64,000 bases of DNA from Allofournierella massiliensis (GCF_021531255.1 NZ_JAFBIO010000005.1:58018-122017), one strand, 5' to 3'. Counted from the first letter of the stretch, positions 28,962 through 37,402 are shown. Notes: generated by a model not told the origin, from the letters alone. Program-made: numbers and translations.

Positions 28962-30158
28962 ATGCTCAAGGTAATGAAGCAATACCTCAGGGCCACCGAT
29001 CTGGTGTATCTGGGGATGTGTATGTTTTGTTCGATGCTGTCCATTCTGGTGCTGATCAGCATTGGCCGGTATCTGCTGGGCGGTTTTGACACCGATGAGA
29101 TCGAGGGGATCATCACCGGCCTTGGCGGCTACCGGTACGCGGTGGTACAGGCCGGCGCCATGGTGATGGGGCTGGTCTGCGCCATTTTCCTTTCCTGCAT
29201 TGATTACAGGGCCTTGGTGCGCATCTGGCCGGTGCATACCATCCTGACGCTGGGCATGGTGCTGCCTACCCTGGTGCTGCACAATGTGAGCATCGGGCCG
29301 CTCACCATCGGTTTCAGCCCGGAAGGTACCGATAACTTCAGCTGGTACCGGCTGGGCGGCATCACCTTTCAGCCGGCAGAGCTGCTTAAGATCAGCTTTA
29401 TCCTGACCTTTGCCATGCATCTGGAACAATCCCGGGAGAATATCAACGAGCCCCGGGTTCTGATGCGTCTGCTGGCCCATATCCTGGTGCCGGTGGGGCT
29501 GATCCACATTCAGGGCGACGACGGCTCCGCCATGGTGTTTGCCGCCATTGGCTGCATCATGCTGTTTGTGGCGGGTCTTTCCTGGAAATACATCCTGTCC
29601 GCTTTGGCGGCTCTGGCAGCGGTGGGGGGCGTTGTCCTGGTGTTTTTCTCCGACAAGATCCTCAAAAGCTATCAGGTGCTGAGAATTCTGGCGGTGCTGG
29701 ATCCGGATAACCCGGCCTACAAGGACTATACCCTCCAACAGACCCAGGGGAAAATATCCATTGGCGCCGGGGAGATCTTCGGCCGGGGGCTGTTCGGCGA
29801 AGAGCATCACTATGTGGCCAACGCATTCAATGACTTTATCTTCAGCTATATGGCGGAAGCCATTGGATTTGTGGGCTGCTGTGTGGTGCTGGGTGTGCTG
29901 TTTGCCATCGTTTGCCGCACCCTGCTCACCGGCCTGCGCAGCCAGGACCGACTGGGTACCTATATCTGCGCCGGTGTGTTTGCCGCCATGGCCTGGCAGG
30001 TGGTCATCAACCTGGGCATGAATCTCTCCCTTCTGCCGGTGATCGGCGTTACTCTGCCCTTTTTCTCCGGCGGCGGAACCAGTATGCTGATGCTGTATCT
30101 CTGCGTGGGCATTGTGCTGAGCGTGTATATCCACAACAAGAAAAACCTGTTTGAGTAA
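28962..30158 (+). CDS. FtsW/RodA/SpoVE-family peptidoglycan polymerase
   Basis: A 398-residue SEDS protein with about ten transmembrane helices. Family marks are FSWYRLGGITFQPAELLKI (the conserved QPAEL/K motif), the periplasmic loop with DPDNPAYKDYTLQQTQG, and near the end GVTLPFFSGGGTSMLMLY. SEDS proteins polymerise lipid II glycan strands with a partner class B PBP; none is encoded here, so elongation (RodA) versus division (FtsW) cannot be decided. Single-gene unit with its own promoter and terminator. Confidence 0.88.
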   Translation: MLKVMKQYLRATDLVYLGMCMFCSMLSILVLISIGRYLLGGFDTDEIEGIITGLGGYRYAVVQAGAMVMGLVCAIFLSCIDYRALVRIWPVHTILTLGMVLPTLVLHNVSIGPLTIGFSPEGTDNFSWYRLGGITFQPAELLKISFILTFAMHLEQSRENINEPRVLMRLLAHILVPVGLIHIQGDDGSAMVFAAIGCIMLFVAGLSWKYILSALAALAAVGGVVLVFFSDKILKSYQVLRILAVLDPDNPAYKDYTLQQTQGKISIGAGEIFGRGLFGEEHHYVANAFNDFIFSYMAEAIGFVGCCVVLGVLFAIVCRTLLTGLRSQDRLGTYICAGVFAAMAWQVVINLGMNLSLLPVIGVTLPFFSGGGTSMLMLYLCVGIVLSVYIHNKKNLFE

Positions 30159-30159
30159 A

Positions 30160-30196
30160 GAAAAAGGGAAGAGGCTGTTGCCTCTTCCCTTTTTGA
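30160..30196 (+). terminator. Terminator of the FtsW/RodA gene
   Basis: AAAAAGGGAAGAGGC, loop TGTTG, GCCTCTTCCCTTTTT, directly after the stop codon. Confidence 0.9.
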
Positions 30197-30355
30197 TTGA
30201 AAAGCGAAAACTCCGGCACAGAAAATACAGAGGGAAGGAGGATTCCTCGGTGTCTGCCGGCCCCTGCCCGGGCAGTGCCCGTACAGAAGCCTTCCTGATG
30301 GCCTGGCAGGTCTGCGGGGGGAAAATGCCTCCATGGGATTGGATCCTTGATTTGT

Positions 30356-30847
30356 TTATCCTTCCGGCAGGGCTGTTAGATAGGGAGCCAGAAAAGCGAC
30401 GCATTTCTCAAGGGTATCCTTTACCGCAGGCAAAACCGTGTCACAGGCACAAACATCTGCCGGCACGGGAATGCGCGCGATATAGTCTGTGTGAGAGGGG
30501 TCAGCAGAAGGGATAAAGGGGAAAGGAATATCCAGCTGTTTGGACCAAAAACTCTGGAATTTTCGGTTATAGCCGGAAATACAGATTTCCAGCTGAAAGG
30601 AAGCATGGACGAACACCACCACAAACTTTAAGCCGTTGGCCCGCAGCTGTGGCTGGGTAAAGGAAAAATAGCTGTAATCCATGGCGCTCTCAACAATATC
30701 GCTCTGGAATTTGTAATCCGGCAGCTGATCTTCCAATTCTGTCCGCAGGCAGCGAAAGAAACGGATAAATTCCTGATAGCTTCTTTGCAGGTCAGTCGTT
30801 TCCAGAAGATTTTTATATCTGCTGAGAAGTTTGCCGCCAATCGTCAC
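30356..30847 (-). CDS. DUF7000-like small protein of unknown function
   Basis: A 163-residue protein resembling proteins that share the pattern YKNLLETTDLQRSYQEFIRF, FFRCLRTELEDQLPDY, FSFTQPQLRANGLKFVVVF and LEICISGYNRKFQ; I associate this with DUF7000, but cannot confirm it. No motif indicates an enzyme. The start is a GTG eight bases after GGGGAGGAAT, a better site than the ATG 81 bases upstream. Its DNA is clearly poorer in G+C than its neighbours, as is the acetyltransferase gene beside it and tRNA-Lys beyond, suggesting a small acquired patch. Confidence 0.6.
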   Translation of the reverse strand: MTIGGKLLSRYKNLLETTDLQRSYQEFIRFFRCLRTELEDQLPDYKFQSDIVESAMDYSYFSFTQPQLRANGLKFVVVFVHASFQLEICISGYNRKFQSFWSKQLDIPFPFIPSADPSHTDYIARIPVPADVCACDTVLPAVKDTLEKCVAFLAPYLTALPEG

Positions 30848-30972
30848 TTCTGATTCCTCCCCATATATTTCTGACTGGGCAGTCCGCAAACCATGGTCTG
30901 CCGCTGAAAACACAGAGTATCCAGACACAACAGGTGCCGCAAATCGTTTTTATTGGGCAGGTGGGGCGTATC

Positions 30973-31404
30973 TCATATAGAGAAGAGGGTAGGGGCTGCC
31001 TGTTCATCCAGTTCGGTTCTTTTGTACACACGAAAACCCATATGTTCATAGAATTCCCTGGCCTGCGGGTTTTGCTCGTTCACAGTCACGGTCTCGGTGG
31101 CATGGTTTTCTATCCCGTATCTCACCAGCTGTTTCCCGATGCCATGGCCCCGCATTTCGGGCCCAACAAACAACATTTCCAAGGATCTGTCCTCCAGGCC
31201 CATAAAGGCCGCAGGGTAGCCCTCTTTTGCTTCTGCAATGATCAGGTGGGGAACTTCTTCCAGCATCTGAGGTACATAGGTTTTGATATGCTTGATTTCA
31301 CTGTCGGTTAAAAACAGATGGGTGGCCCGCACGGAAGCTTCCCACACCTGTAATAATTGCGCAATGAGCTCCGGTGTTCTGCTTTGCACTTCAAAAAGTT
31401 TCAT
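30973..31404 (-). CDS. GNAT-family N-acetyltransferase (YjaB-like)
   Basis: A 143-residue acetyltransferase with motif A GPEMRGHGIGKQLV (about 83-96) and the TVNEQNPQAREFYEHMGF end typical of small YjaB-like GNATs. It likely acetylates an amine or protein; substrate unknown. It lies between the DUF7000-like gene and the tRNA-Lys terminator on the same strand, in lower-GC DNA. Confidence 0.85.
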   Translation of the reverse strand: MKLFEVQSRTPELIAQLLQVWEASVRATHLFLTDSEIKHIKTYVPQMLEEVPHLIIAEAKEGYPAAFMGLEDRSLEMLFVGPEMRGHGIGKQLVRYGIENHATETVTVNEQNPQAREFYEHMGFRVYKRTELDEQAAPTLFSI

Positions 31405-31448
31405 ATGTCTCGCCTTGCCTGCCCCTTTGCAAATGAGGTTTGGATAAT

Positions 31449-31498
31449 AAAAAAGGCCGGCTTTTGGAACCGTTAAAAAACAATGCCAAAAGTCGACC
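31449..31498 (-). terminator. Terminator of tRNA-Lys
   Basis: Imperfect hairpin (GGTCGACTTTTGG ... CCAAAAGCCGGCC on the minus strand) followed by TTTTTTATT, ten bases after the tRNA CCA end. Confidence 0.75.
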
Positions 31499-31508
31499 CT
31501 TGTTCATA

Positions 31509-31584
31509 TGGTGAGCTATCGGAGATTCGAACTCCGGACACCCTGATTAAAAGTCAGGTGCTCTGCCAGCTGAGCTAATAGCTC
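31509..31584 (-). tRNA. tRNA-Lys, anticodon TTT
   Basis: A 76-base cloverleaf with acceptor stem GAGCTAT/ATAGCTC, D arm, anticodon stem CCTGA/TCAGG around the loop CTTTTAA, T arm with GTTCGAATC, discriminator A and an encoded CCA. It has its own perfect promoter at 31606-31634 and a downstream terminator, so it is a single-gene unit. Confidence 0.97.
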
Positions 31585-31605
31585 ACATAAAACTACAGCT
31601 TAATT

Positions 31606-31634
31606 AGTATACCAGCCGTGCCGGTGCTTGTCAA
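31606..31634 (-). promoter_or_regulatory. Sigma-A promoter for tRNA-Lys
   Basis: Consensus TTGACA (31629-31634), 17 bases, TATACT (31606-31611) with TGG as extended -10, on the minus strand, 22 bases before the mature tRNA. Confidence 0.85.
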
Positions 31635-31703
31635 GGCTTTTGCCCGGAAAACCAGCAAAAACGGGCATGTGTCGGTCAGCGCCGGGCAAATGATTACAAA
31701 GCG

Positions 31704-31732
31704 TTTACAAGAAAGGGCGGAACAGGTATAAT
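31704..31732 (+). promoter_or_regulatory. Sigma-A promoter for DUF3048 gene 1
   Basis: TTTACA (31704-31709), 17 bases, TATAAT (31727-31732), about 53 bases before the ATG. Overlapping it is AAAGCGTTTACA, which resembles one arm of a CcpA box (see findings). Confidence 0.8.
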
Positions 31733-31785
31733 AAAAAAGGCCAGATCGCCTTGCCTACATCTGCTGCAGAAGGAGGGAACGACCT

Positions 31786-32904
31786 ATGAATGCGAATATA
31801 CGCCTGATTCTGACGGCGGCGGTTTTATGCTGCCTGCTGCCAGCCTGCGGGGCGTCTGTTTCGCCGGAACCTTCCCCCTCAATCTCTCAGGCAGCCGTCA
31901 GCAGTGAGCCCACCTTTACCCTTGGGGCGGACGTGAACCCTTATACCGGCCTCCCCAAAGGGGAGGGATACCCGGAAGGGGTGCGGGGCGCTGCGGTGAT
32001 GATCAACAATGTAAAAACCGCCCTGCCCCAAAGCGGGATCAACAGCGCCGATCTGGTGTATGAAATGGTCACAGAGGGGGGCATTACCCGGCTGATGGCT
32101 GTGTACCGGGATTATGCGGCCATGCCGGTGGTGGGGCCCATTCGCTCTGCCCGGGATCAGCATGTACAGCTGGCCATCCCGCTGGATTGCCTGTATGCTC
32201 ATATTGGCGGCAGCAGTTATGCCCTGGATATGCTGGAAGCCTTCAAATACCCGGACAGGCTTTCCATCGACGGCAAATACAAGAATTTTTACTGGATCGA
32301 TGCCCAGCGCCGGCGCACCCTGCCGCAGGAGAGCTGCGTCTATACCGACGGGGCCGCCTTTGCCGAGGCGGTGGAGCGCTATGGGCTGGATACAGAAGGG
32401 GAACCCCGCCCGGTGTTCAATTTCCTTCCCTATGATCAGGAAAAACGGGTCCTGGATGGGGGCAAAGCCACCGAAATTTCCATCCGCTTTTCCAGTTATG
32501 AGGACAGCGAACTGATCTATGACCCCACCGACGGGCGGTATTATAAATACGAATTCGGCGAGCCCCAGATCGACGCGGCAGATGGAGGCGCCGTCTATTC
32601 TGCCGACAATGTGTTTGTGCTGTTTACCGAGATCGGCCAGTACCCAGACCGGATCCTGGCCCAGGTGAAGATGGAAAACGGCGCGGGGCTTTATTTCTGC
32701 GGCGGACGGTATGAGCGTGTCCGCTGGATGAAGGGAGCGGGCGAGCAGCCCCTGCGGATCGTGGACAACGAGGGCAGGGAAGTGGATGTCACCGTCAACC
32801 CGGGCCAAAGCTATATTGCCATTGTGGGGCTGGATCAGCTGGAATATTGCCGGGTGGACGGAATGAGCCTAGAAGAATTGTTCGACCAGACGGAAATATT
32901 CTGA
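31786..32904 (+). CDS. DUF3048 lipoprotein 1
   Basis: A 372-residue exported lipoprotein (signal ending CLLPAC, Cys 21) of the DUF3048 family, represented by B. subtilis YerB. Family marks are VMINNVKTALPQSGI, GGITRLMAVY, the core VGPIRSARDQ and near the C-terminus VRWMKG and GQSYIAIV. Function unknown. It has a strong AAGGAGGG ribosome site and its own promoter. Two paralogues follow on the same strand. Confidence 0.88.
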   Translation: MNANIRLILTAAVLCCLLPACGASVSPEPSPSISQAAVSSEPTFTLGADVNPYTGLPKGEGYPEGVRGAAVMINNVKTALPQSGINSADLVYEMVTEGGITRLMAVYRDYAAMPVVGPIRSARDQHVQLAIPLDCLYAHIGGSSYALDMLEAFKYPDRLSIDGKYKNFYWIDAQRRRTLPQESCVYTDGAAFAEAVERYGLDTEGEPRPVFNFLPYDQEKRVLDGGKATEISIRFSSYEDSELIYDPTDGRYYKYEFGEPQIDAADGGAVYSADNVFVLFTEIGQYPDRILAQVKMENGAGLYFCGGRYERVRWMKGAGEQPLRIVDNEGREVDVTVNPGQSYIAIVGLDQLEYCRVDGMSLEELFDQTEIF

Positions 32905-32954
32905 AGCAGGAAAGAAAAGGATGGACCGCGGCTTTTTCTGCGACGGGATTCTCC

Positions 32955-32983
32955 TTTACAAACGCATGCTGCCTTGCTAAAAT
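32955..32983 (+). promoter_or_regulatory. Sigma-A promoter for DUF3048 gene 2
   Basis: TTTACA (32955-32960), 17 bases, TAAAAT (32978-32983); about 125 bases before the ATG of the second paralogue. The leader between them is AT-rich. Confidence 0.7.
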
Positions 32984-33107
32984 AAAGCTAACAGGGCAAA
33001 AATGAAAAAACAGATACGGATTTTAAAGTTCGTGAAAGAGCGCGGGTTTTAAAACCACACGTCTCTTTGGATAAAAAAGAAAAAAAGGAATACGGAGTGA
33101 ACCATTC

Positions 33108-34316
33108 ATGAAACGTCTTGTGATTCTGACCCTGGCTTTGGCCATGGCTGTCAGCCTGCTGGCAGCCTGCGGTTCCAAGGGAGAGGTTTCCACTTCCAGC
33201 CCTGCCGCACAGGCCACGGCGACTCCCTCGCCCACCCCTACGCCCATCCCCTATACCCCGGATGTACTCACCGGCCTGGAGCAGACCCCCGGTGACCCGG
33301 CCGACGGGCAGCGCATCACCGCGATCATGGTCAACAATATTTCCAACACCGGCCGGCAGAACGCCCGCCCCCAGCGCGGCCTGTCGGAAGCCGGCATCCT
33401 GATCGAGAGCAAGGTGGAGGGCGGCATTACCCGCTTCTGTGCCTTGTATGATGACGTTTCTTCGATTCCGGAAGTAGGGCCCCTGCGCTCCGGCCGGGAT
33501 CAGTTCTTCCAGCTGGTCATGCCCTGGAACGCTCTGTATTATCACGACGGTGAGAGCGTGTTCACCACCGAGTTTATCCGGGACTATGACTATTCCGACC
33601 TGAATATCGGCGGCAAGCCCTATTTTGGGGTAGAGACTCATCCCCAGATCTCCCACCGGGACAGCCGGGGCCGGGATGTGGCCCTGGAGCACACCGAATT
33701 CACCAGCGGTGAAGAGATCCAGCAGGCTATCGACAAGTACGAGATCGACATGAACCGGGATTACACCAGCACCTTCTTCGATTTCGTGCCCTACTACGAG
33801 AGCCCCCGCACCCTGGAAGGGGAAGTTGCTGACACGGTTTCCATCCGTCATTCCTCCAGCTACCGTACTTATTTTGATTACGATACCACTTCCGGCCAGT
33901 ACCTCATGAGCATGTATTCCCCTGCGGACGGCACTGTATCGGCCACGGTGGATGAAAACAACAACACCCAGCTGGGCTTTACCAACCTGGTGGTGCTCTT
34001 CACCGAGATCGCGGATTATCCCGGCGACTCCAAGGGCATCCAGAAGGTGGAGTATGCCTACGGCGGCGTGGGTTATTACTTCTGCGGCGGCCAGGTGGAG
34101 TACATCCGCTGGCAGAAGGGCGGCCCCCTGGAAGCGCTGCGCCTGTACACCGGCGACGGCACCGAGACCTCTCTGAAGATCAACCCCGGCAAGACCTATC
34201 TGGCCATGGTGGATCTGGACGAGTACGATGGCTTCCACTATGAGGGCGCCGGCCAGCAGGTGGAGGACAACGATTTCACCGCCAACAGCTATGTGGATAC
34301 GGAGAGCGCCGACTAA
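33108..34316 (+). CDS. DUF3048 lipoprotein 2
   Basis: A 402-residue paralogue with lipobox LLAAC (Cys 21), a Thr/Pro-rich linker (TATPSPTPTPIP) that would span part of the wall, and the core VGPLRSGRDQFFQL. The C-terminal VEYIRWQKGG and GKTYLAMVDL match the family. Codon use looks more biased (more highly expressed) than in gene 1. Its own promoter and GGAG site suggest separate control. Confidence 0.88.
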   Translation: MKRLVILTLALAMAVSLLAACGSKGEVSTSSPAAQATATPSPTPTPIPYTPDVLTGLEQTPGDPADGQRITAIMVNNISNTGRQNARPQRGLSEAGILIESKVEGGITRFCALYDDVSSIPEVGPLRSGRDQFFQLVMPWNALYYHDGESVFTTEFIRDYDYSDLNIGGKPYFGVETHPQISHRDSRGRDVALEHTEFTSGEEIQQAIDKYEIDMNRDYTSTFFDFVPYYESPRTLEGEVADTVSIRHSSSYRTYFDYDTTSGQYLMSMYSPADGTVSATVDENNNTQLGFTNLVVLFTEIADYPGDSKGIQKVEYAYGGVGYYFCGGQVEYIRWQKGGPLEALRLYTGDGTETSLKINPGKTYLAMVDLDEYDGFHYEGAGQQVEDNDFTANSYVDTESAD

Positions 34317-34336
34317 GCGTACCTTCGCTGAATTTA

Positions 34337-34376
34337 AAAAAGCAGGGCTTGCCCGGCCTGGGCGGGCCCTGTTTTG
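34337..34376 (+). terminator. Terminator or attenuator between DUF3048 genes 2 and 3
   Basis: CAGGGC-TT-GCCC, loop GGCCT, GGGC-GG-GCCCTG followed by TTTTGC. A second perfect hairpin (GCGGCGC/GCGCCGC, about 34383-34403) sits just before the ribosome site of gene 3. Confidence 0.6.
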
Positions 34377-34424
34377 CACATTGCGGCGCCGACAAAGCGC
34401 CGCAGTAAGGAGTACCATTCCGTT

Positions 34425-35684
34425 ATGAAAAAATTGTGTTCTGTACTTACCGCACTGACCCTGATCCTGTCCCTGACCGCCTGCGCACAGCAGACGGGCG
34501 CGGGCACTTCGGGGGATCCCGCCGTGTCCGGCTCCGGTTCTGCCTCCCAGGCAGCGCCCACGGCCGCCCCCACGCCCACCCCGGATCCCAAGGAATATGT
34601 GGTGGGCTTTGATCCGCTGACCGGCGAGCAGGTGGATGAAAATGACCGGACCCGCCCTGTCGCGGTGATGATCCAGAACAATAAGGCCGGCTATCCTCAA
34701 TGGGGGATCAAGGGGGCCGAGGTGCTGGTAGAGGCCATTACAGAAGGGAAAAACACCTCCATGATGGCCATGTACAGCGGCTACGAAGGGCTGCCGGAAA
34801 AGGTGGGGGCGGTGGGCCCTGCCCGGGACCTGTTCTGGCAGATCGCCATGCCCACCGACAGCATCCTGATGCAGATCGGCAGCAATATTTATGCTTCCAA
34901 CCTGCTGAATACCTACCAGTACCAGAATCTGGACGGCCACTATGTGGGGGTGCGCTCCTTTGATCTGGATTATGAAAAGGATAAGACGGCAAACCATGAG
35001 TACTGCTGGTATACCACCCAGGGTCTGATGGAGGCCGGGCTGGAGTATTACGGAATGTCCAAGGAAGGCGACCGCCTCAGCCTGTTCAATTTTGCCCGCC
35101 CCGGCCAGGAGGAAACCGCTGCCCCGGCCGATTCGGGAGAAGCTGCTTCCGGAAGCGCCGCTTCCGGCTCCGCAGAGCCTGCCTCGCAGCCCATGGAGGC
35201 AGCCCGCATTGAGATCACCTTTGCGGAGGAAAACACCATTCCGCTTTTGTATAATGGAGACAGCAATCGCTGGGAAAAATACGATATCGACTGGCAGCCT
35301 CAGACGGATGGAAATTACCCGGAAGATATGGATCCCATGGAAAAAATCCTCACCTTCGACAATGTGCTGGTGCTGTACTGCAGCGCCGGGGTCAAAGATG
35401 ACGGCTACACCCGGGATTATGACCTGAGCGAGGGCACCGGCCTTTACCTGAACGGCCCCACCTGCCGGATGATCCGCTGGAAAAAGGACGGGGTGACCGG
35501 CGGCTTCACCATCTACGATCAGGATGGCAAGACGGAATGCCCCATCCAGCCCGGCAAGAGCTATATCGCCATTTACGGCGGTTTCAGCGGCCAGGCCATC
35601 AAGGTGCAGGACAGCAACAGCCAGGACCTTACCCTGTGGGAGAATCCGGCCCCCATGGAGACCCCGGAACGTCAGGAGAGCTGA
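34425..35684 (+). CDS. DUF3048 lipoprotein 3
   Basis: A 419-residue paralogue with lipobox SLTAC (Cys 20), a Pro/Thr linker and the core VGAVGPARDLFWQ, where the family Arg-Ser-Ala-Arg stretch is shortened. An Ala/Ser-rich low-complexity insert (about 225-250) is unique among the three. The C-terminus has CRMIRWKKDG and GKSYIAIYGG. The ATG follows TAAGGAG by 12 bases; an earlier in-frame ATG lies before the hairpin. Confidence 0.87.
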   Translation: MKKLCSVLTALTLILSLTACAQQTGAGTSGDPAVSGSGSASQAAPTAAPTPTPDPKEYVVGFDPLTGEQVDENDRTRPVAVMIQNNKAGYPQWGIKGAEVLVEAITEGKNTSMMAMYSGYEGLPEKVGAVGPARDLFWQIAMPTDSILMQIGSNIYASNLLNTYQYQNLDGHYVGVRSFDLDYEKDKTANHEYCWYTTQGLMEAGLEYYGMSKEGDRLSLFNFARPGQEETAAPADSGEAASGSAASGSAEPASQPMEAARIEITFAEENTIPLLYNGDSNRWEKYDIDWQPQTDGNYPEDMDPMEKILTFDNVLVLYCSAGVKDDGYTRDYDLSEGTGLYLNGPTCRMIRWKKDGVTGGFTIYDQDGKTECPIQPGKSYIAIYGGFSGQAIKVQDSNSQDLTLWENPAPMETPERQES

Positions 35685-35708
35685 GCTGCCCTTCCAATCA
35701 AACAAAAT

Positions 35709-35750
35709 AAAAAGCGCGCCCTCCGGTTTGTGCCGGAAGGCGCGTTTTTG
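35709..35750. terminator. Bidirectional hairpin terminator
   Basis: GCGCGCCCTCCGG and complement with T5 on the plus side and A/T-rich sequence on the other, ending the DUF3048 cluster and the converging phosphatase. Confidence 0.85.
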
Positions 35751-35775
35751 TGTTTTTACGGTTTTTGCAGGGAGG

Positions 35776-36432
35776 TTATTCGCTCTCCTGCTGCATCTCT
35801 TCCCCGTCCAGATAGCCCCAGGGCAGCACTTCCACCGCCTCGGCCAGGCCGTCCCGCATCCAGATGGAGGTATCCATCCGCAGGGTATAGCCGCAGCCCG
35901 GGTCGGCCATCCACTCCTCCGGGCGATGCACCGGAACCGCCTTCTGGGCCATCATGCTCATGATCACGCCGCCGTGGGTGACACAGGCGGCCTCGAAGGT
36001 CTGGGTCTTCATCATGTATTCAAACATATGCATCAGCACTTCCCGGCAGCGGGTATGGAAATCCGCCGTATCCTCGGCATGGGGAGGGGTATAGCCGGAG
36101 GAGGGATCCATCCAGCGGGCAAAGTCCGGGTCTTTCACCAGGCTTTTCACTTCCTTGCCCTCATAGACGCCGAAGGCCATCTCACGCAGATCCTGGATCA
36201 CCAGTTTTTTGCTGGCGCCCGGGAAAAGGATCTCGGCGGTTTCCACTGCCCGGGACAAGGGGGAAGAAAATACGGTGGTCACTTCCGGGTAGGTGAACCG
36301 ATCCCGCAGGGCGTACAGCTGGCTGCGGCCTTCCTCACACAGGGGCAGATCGGTGCCGCTGCCCACATACAGGCCCTTCAGGTTGCCTTCGGTGATCCCG
36401 TGGCGGATGAGATAGAGCTGATAATTGCGCAT
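35776..36432 (-). CDS. Histidine phosphatase (phosphoglycerate mutase-like) family protein
   Basis: A 218-residue member with the phosphohistidine motif LIRHGITEGN at residues 8-17 and a second conserved His in VTHGGVIMS. Such enzymes include cofactor-dependent phosphoglycerate mutases, CobC/alpha-ribazole phosphatases and broad phosphatases; nothing here identifies the substrate. Ribosome site CAGGAGG. It diverges from the XRE regulator at 36711. Confidence 0.85.
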   Translation of the reverse strand: MRNYQLYLIRHGITEGNLKGLYVGSGTDLPLCEEGRSQLYALRDRFTYPEVTTVFSSPLSRAVETAEILFPGASKKLVIQDLREMAFGVYEGKEVKSLVKDPDFARWMDPSSGYTPPHAEDTADFHTRCREVLMHMFEYMMKTQTFEAACVTHGGVIMSMMAQKAVPVHRPEEWMADPGCGYTLRMDTSIWMRDGLAEAVEVLPWGYLDGEEMQQESE

Positions 36433-36620
36433 AATGCCTCCTGTCCGTAGCAGAAAATCACAAATACTGGGGGGTACAAATATTACAAAATAGTAACAAA
36501 ATGGAAACGAAAAACCTATATTTTGTCACCGAGTTCAAATCAACATCATATATCTTGTTGCCCAAAAGGTCAAGAGGCAGGAGCGCCAAAAAAGATAGTC
36601 GAAAATGGGCGCTTTTTGTA

Positions 36621-36649
36621 TTTACAAAGCGTTTTCTATATTTTATAAT
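36621..36649 (+). promoter_or_regulatory. Sigma-A promoter for the XRE regulator
   Basis: TTTACA (36621-36626), 17 bases, TATAAT (36644-36649), about 60 bases before the ATG. Four ACAAA-type repeats at 36460-36500 on the same strand may be operators. Confidence 0.75.
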
Positions 36650-36710
36650 CTACAATATGTACACACTCAGAAAGTGTGCGCAGCTATGTGTGAGACGGGG
36701 TTAAACAAGG

Positions 36711-37391
36711 ATGGAATTCAACAGGATCATTACACTCCTGCGGAAAGAGCGGGGCATCACCCAGAAGCAGGCAGCCCAGGACCTTGGGGTCTCGCAGGCG
36801 CTGCTTTCCCACTACGAAAAAGGCATCCGGGAATGCGGCCTGGATTTCGTGGTGCGGGTGGCTGATTACTATGACGTGAGCTGCGATTACCTTTTGGGGC
36901 GCAGCGCCGAGCGCAGCGGCCTTACCCTTTCGGTGGAGGATATCCCCAGCCCGGAAAGCGCCCGGGACGGGGTGTATAAGGGCAGCGTATTGCCCACCAT
37001 GAATAAGAAGCTGATCTCCAACAGCCTGAACATCCTGTTCGACAAGCTGGGGGATTGCAAGGATAAGACCCTTGTTACAGAGGTAAGCGCCTATCTGATG
37101 CTGGCGGTATACAAAGTATTCCGGCTGCTCTATTCGGCGCAGCCCAAAAATACCGCCAGTCTGTTCAGTCTGACGCCGGGCCGCTGGCAGGGCTATACCG
37201 ACGCGGCCATGCATGTGGCACAGGCAAATGTGGAGGGGATTCTCTGCGGGGAAGATGCGCAGGATACCAACGCCCTGCGGCAGAGCCTTTCCATGACCAG
37301 CGAAAGCCTGGGCAAGGATTATCCCCTGTATGCCACCAGCCTGCTGAATCTGATCAAGACCAGCGAGGCTCGGGTGGAACGGCAGAAATAA
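36711..37391 (+). CDS. XRE-family transcriptional regulator
   Basis: A 226-residue protein with a typical HTH_3 domain at 1-65 (ITQKQAAQDLGVSQALLSHYEKGIR is the helix-turn-helix) ending DYLLGRS, then an alpha-helical domain of about 150 residues with no recognised ligand site. Probably a stand-alone repressor; its targets could include the divergent phosphatase. It ends in a hairpin shared with the converging abrB-type gene. Confidence 0.85.
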   Translation: MEFNRIITLLRKERGITQKQAAQDLGVSQALLSHYEKGIRECGLDFVVRVADYYDVSCDYLLGRSAERSGLTLSVEDIPSPESARDGVYKGSVLPTMNKKLISNSLNILFDKLGDCKDKTLVTEVSAYLMLAVYKVFRLLYSAQPKNTASLFSLTPGRWQGYTDAAMHVAQANVEGILCGEDAQDTNALRQSLSMTSESLGKDYPLYATSLLNLIKTSEARVERQK

Positions 37392-37402
37392 AAAGCAGAA
37401 AA

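Noticed and set aside
31490..31600. Attachment-site duplication of the tRNA-Lys end
   Set aside because: The last 15-20 bases of the tRNA do not recur at the far edge of the low-GC patch (30160-30360), and no integrase is present.
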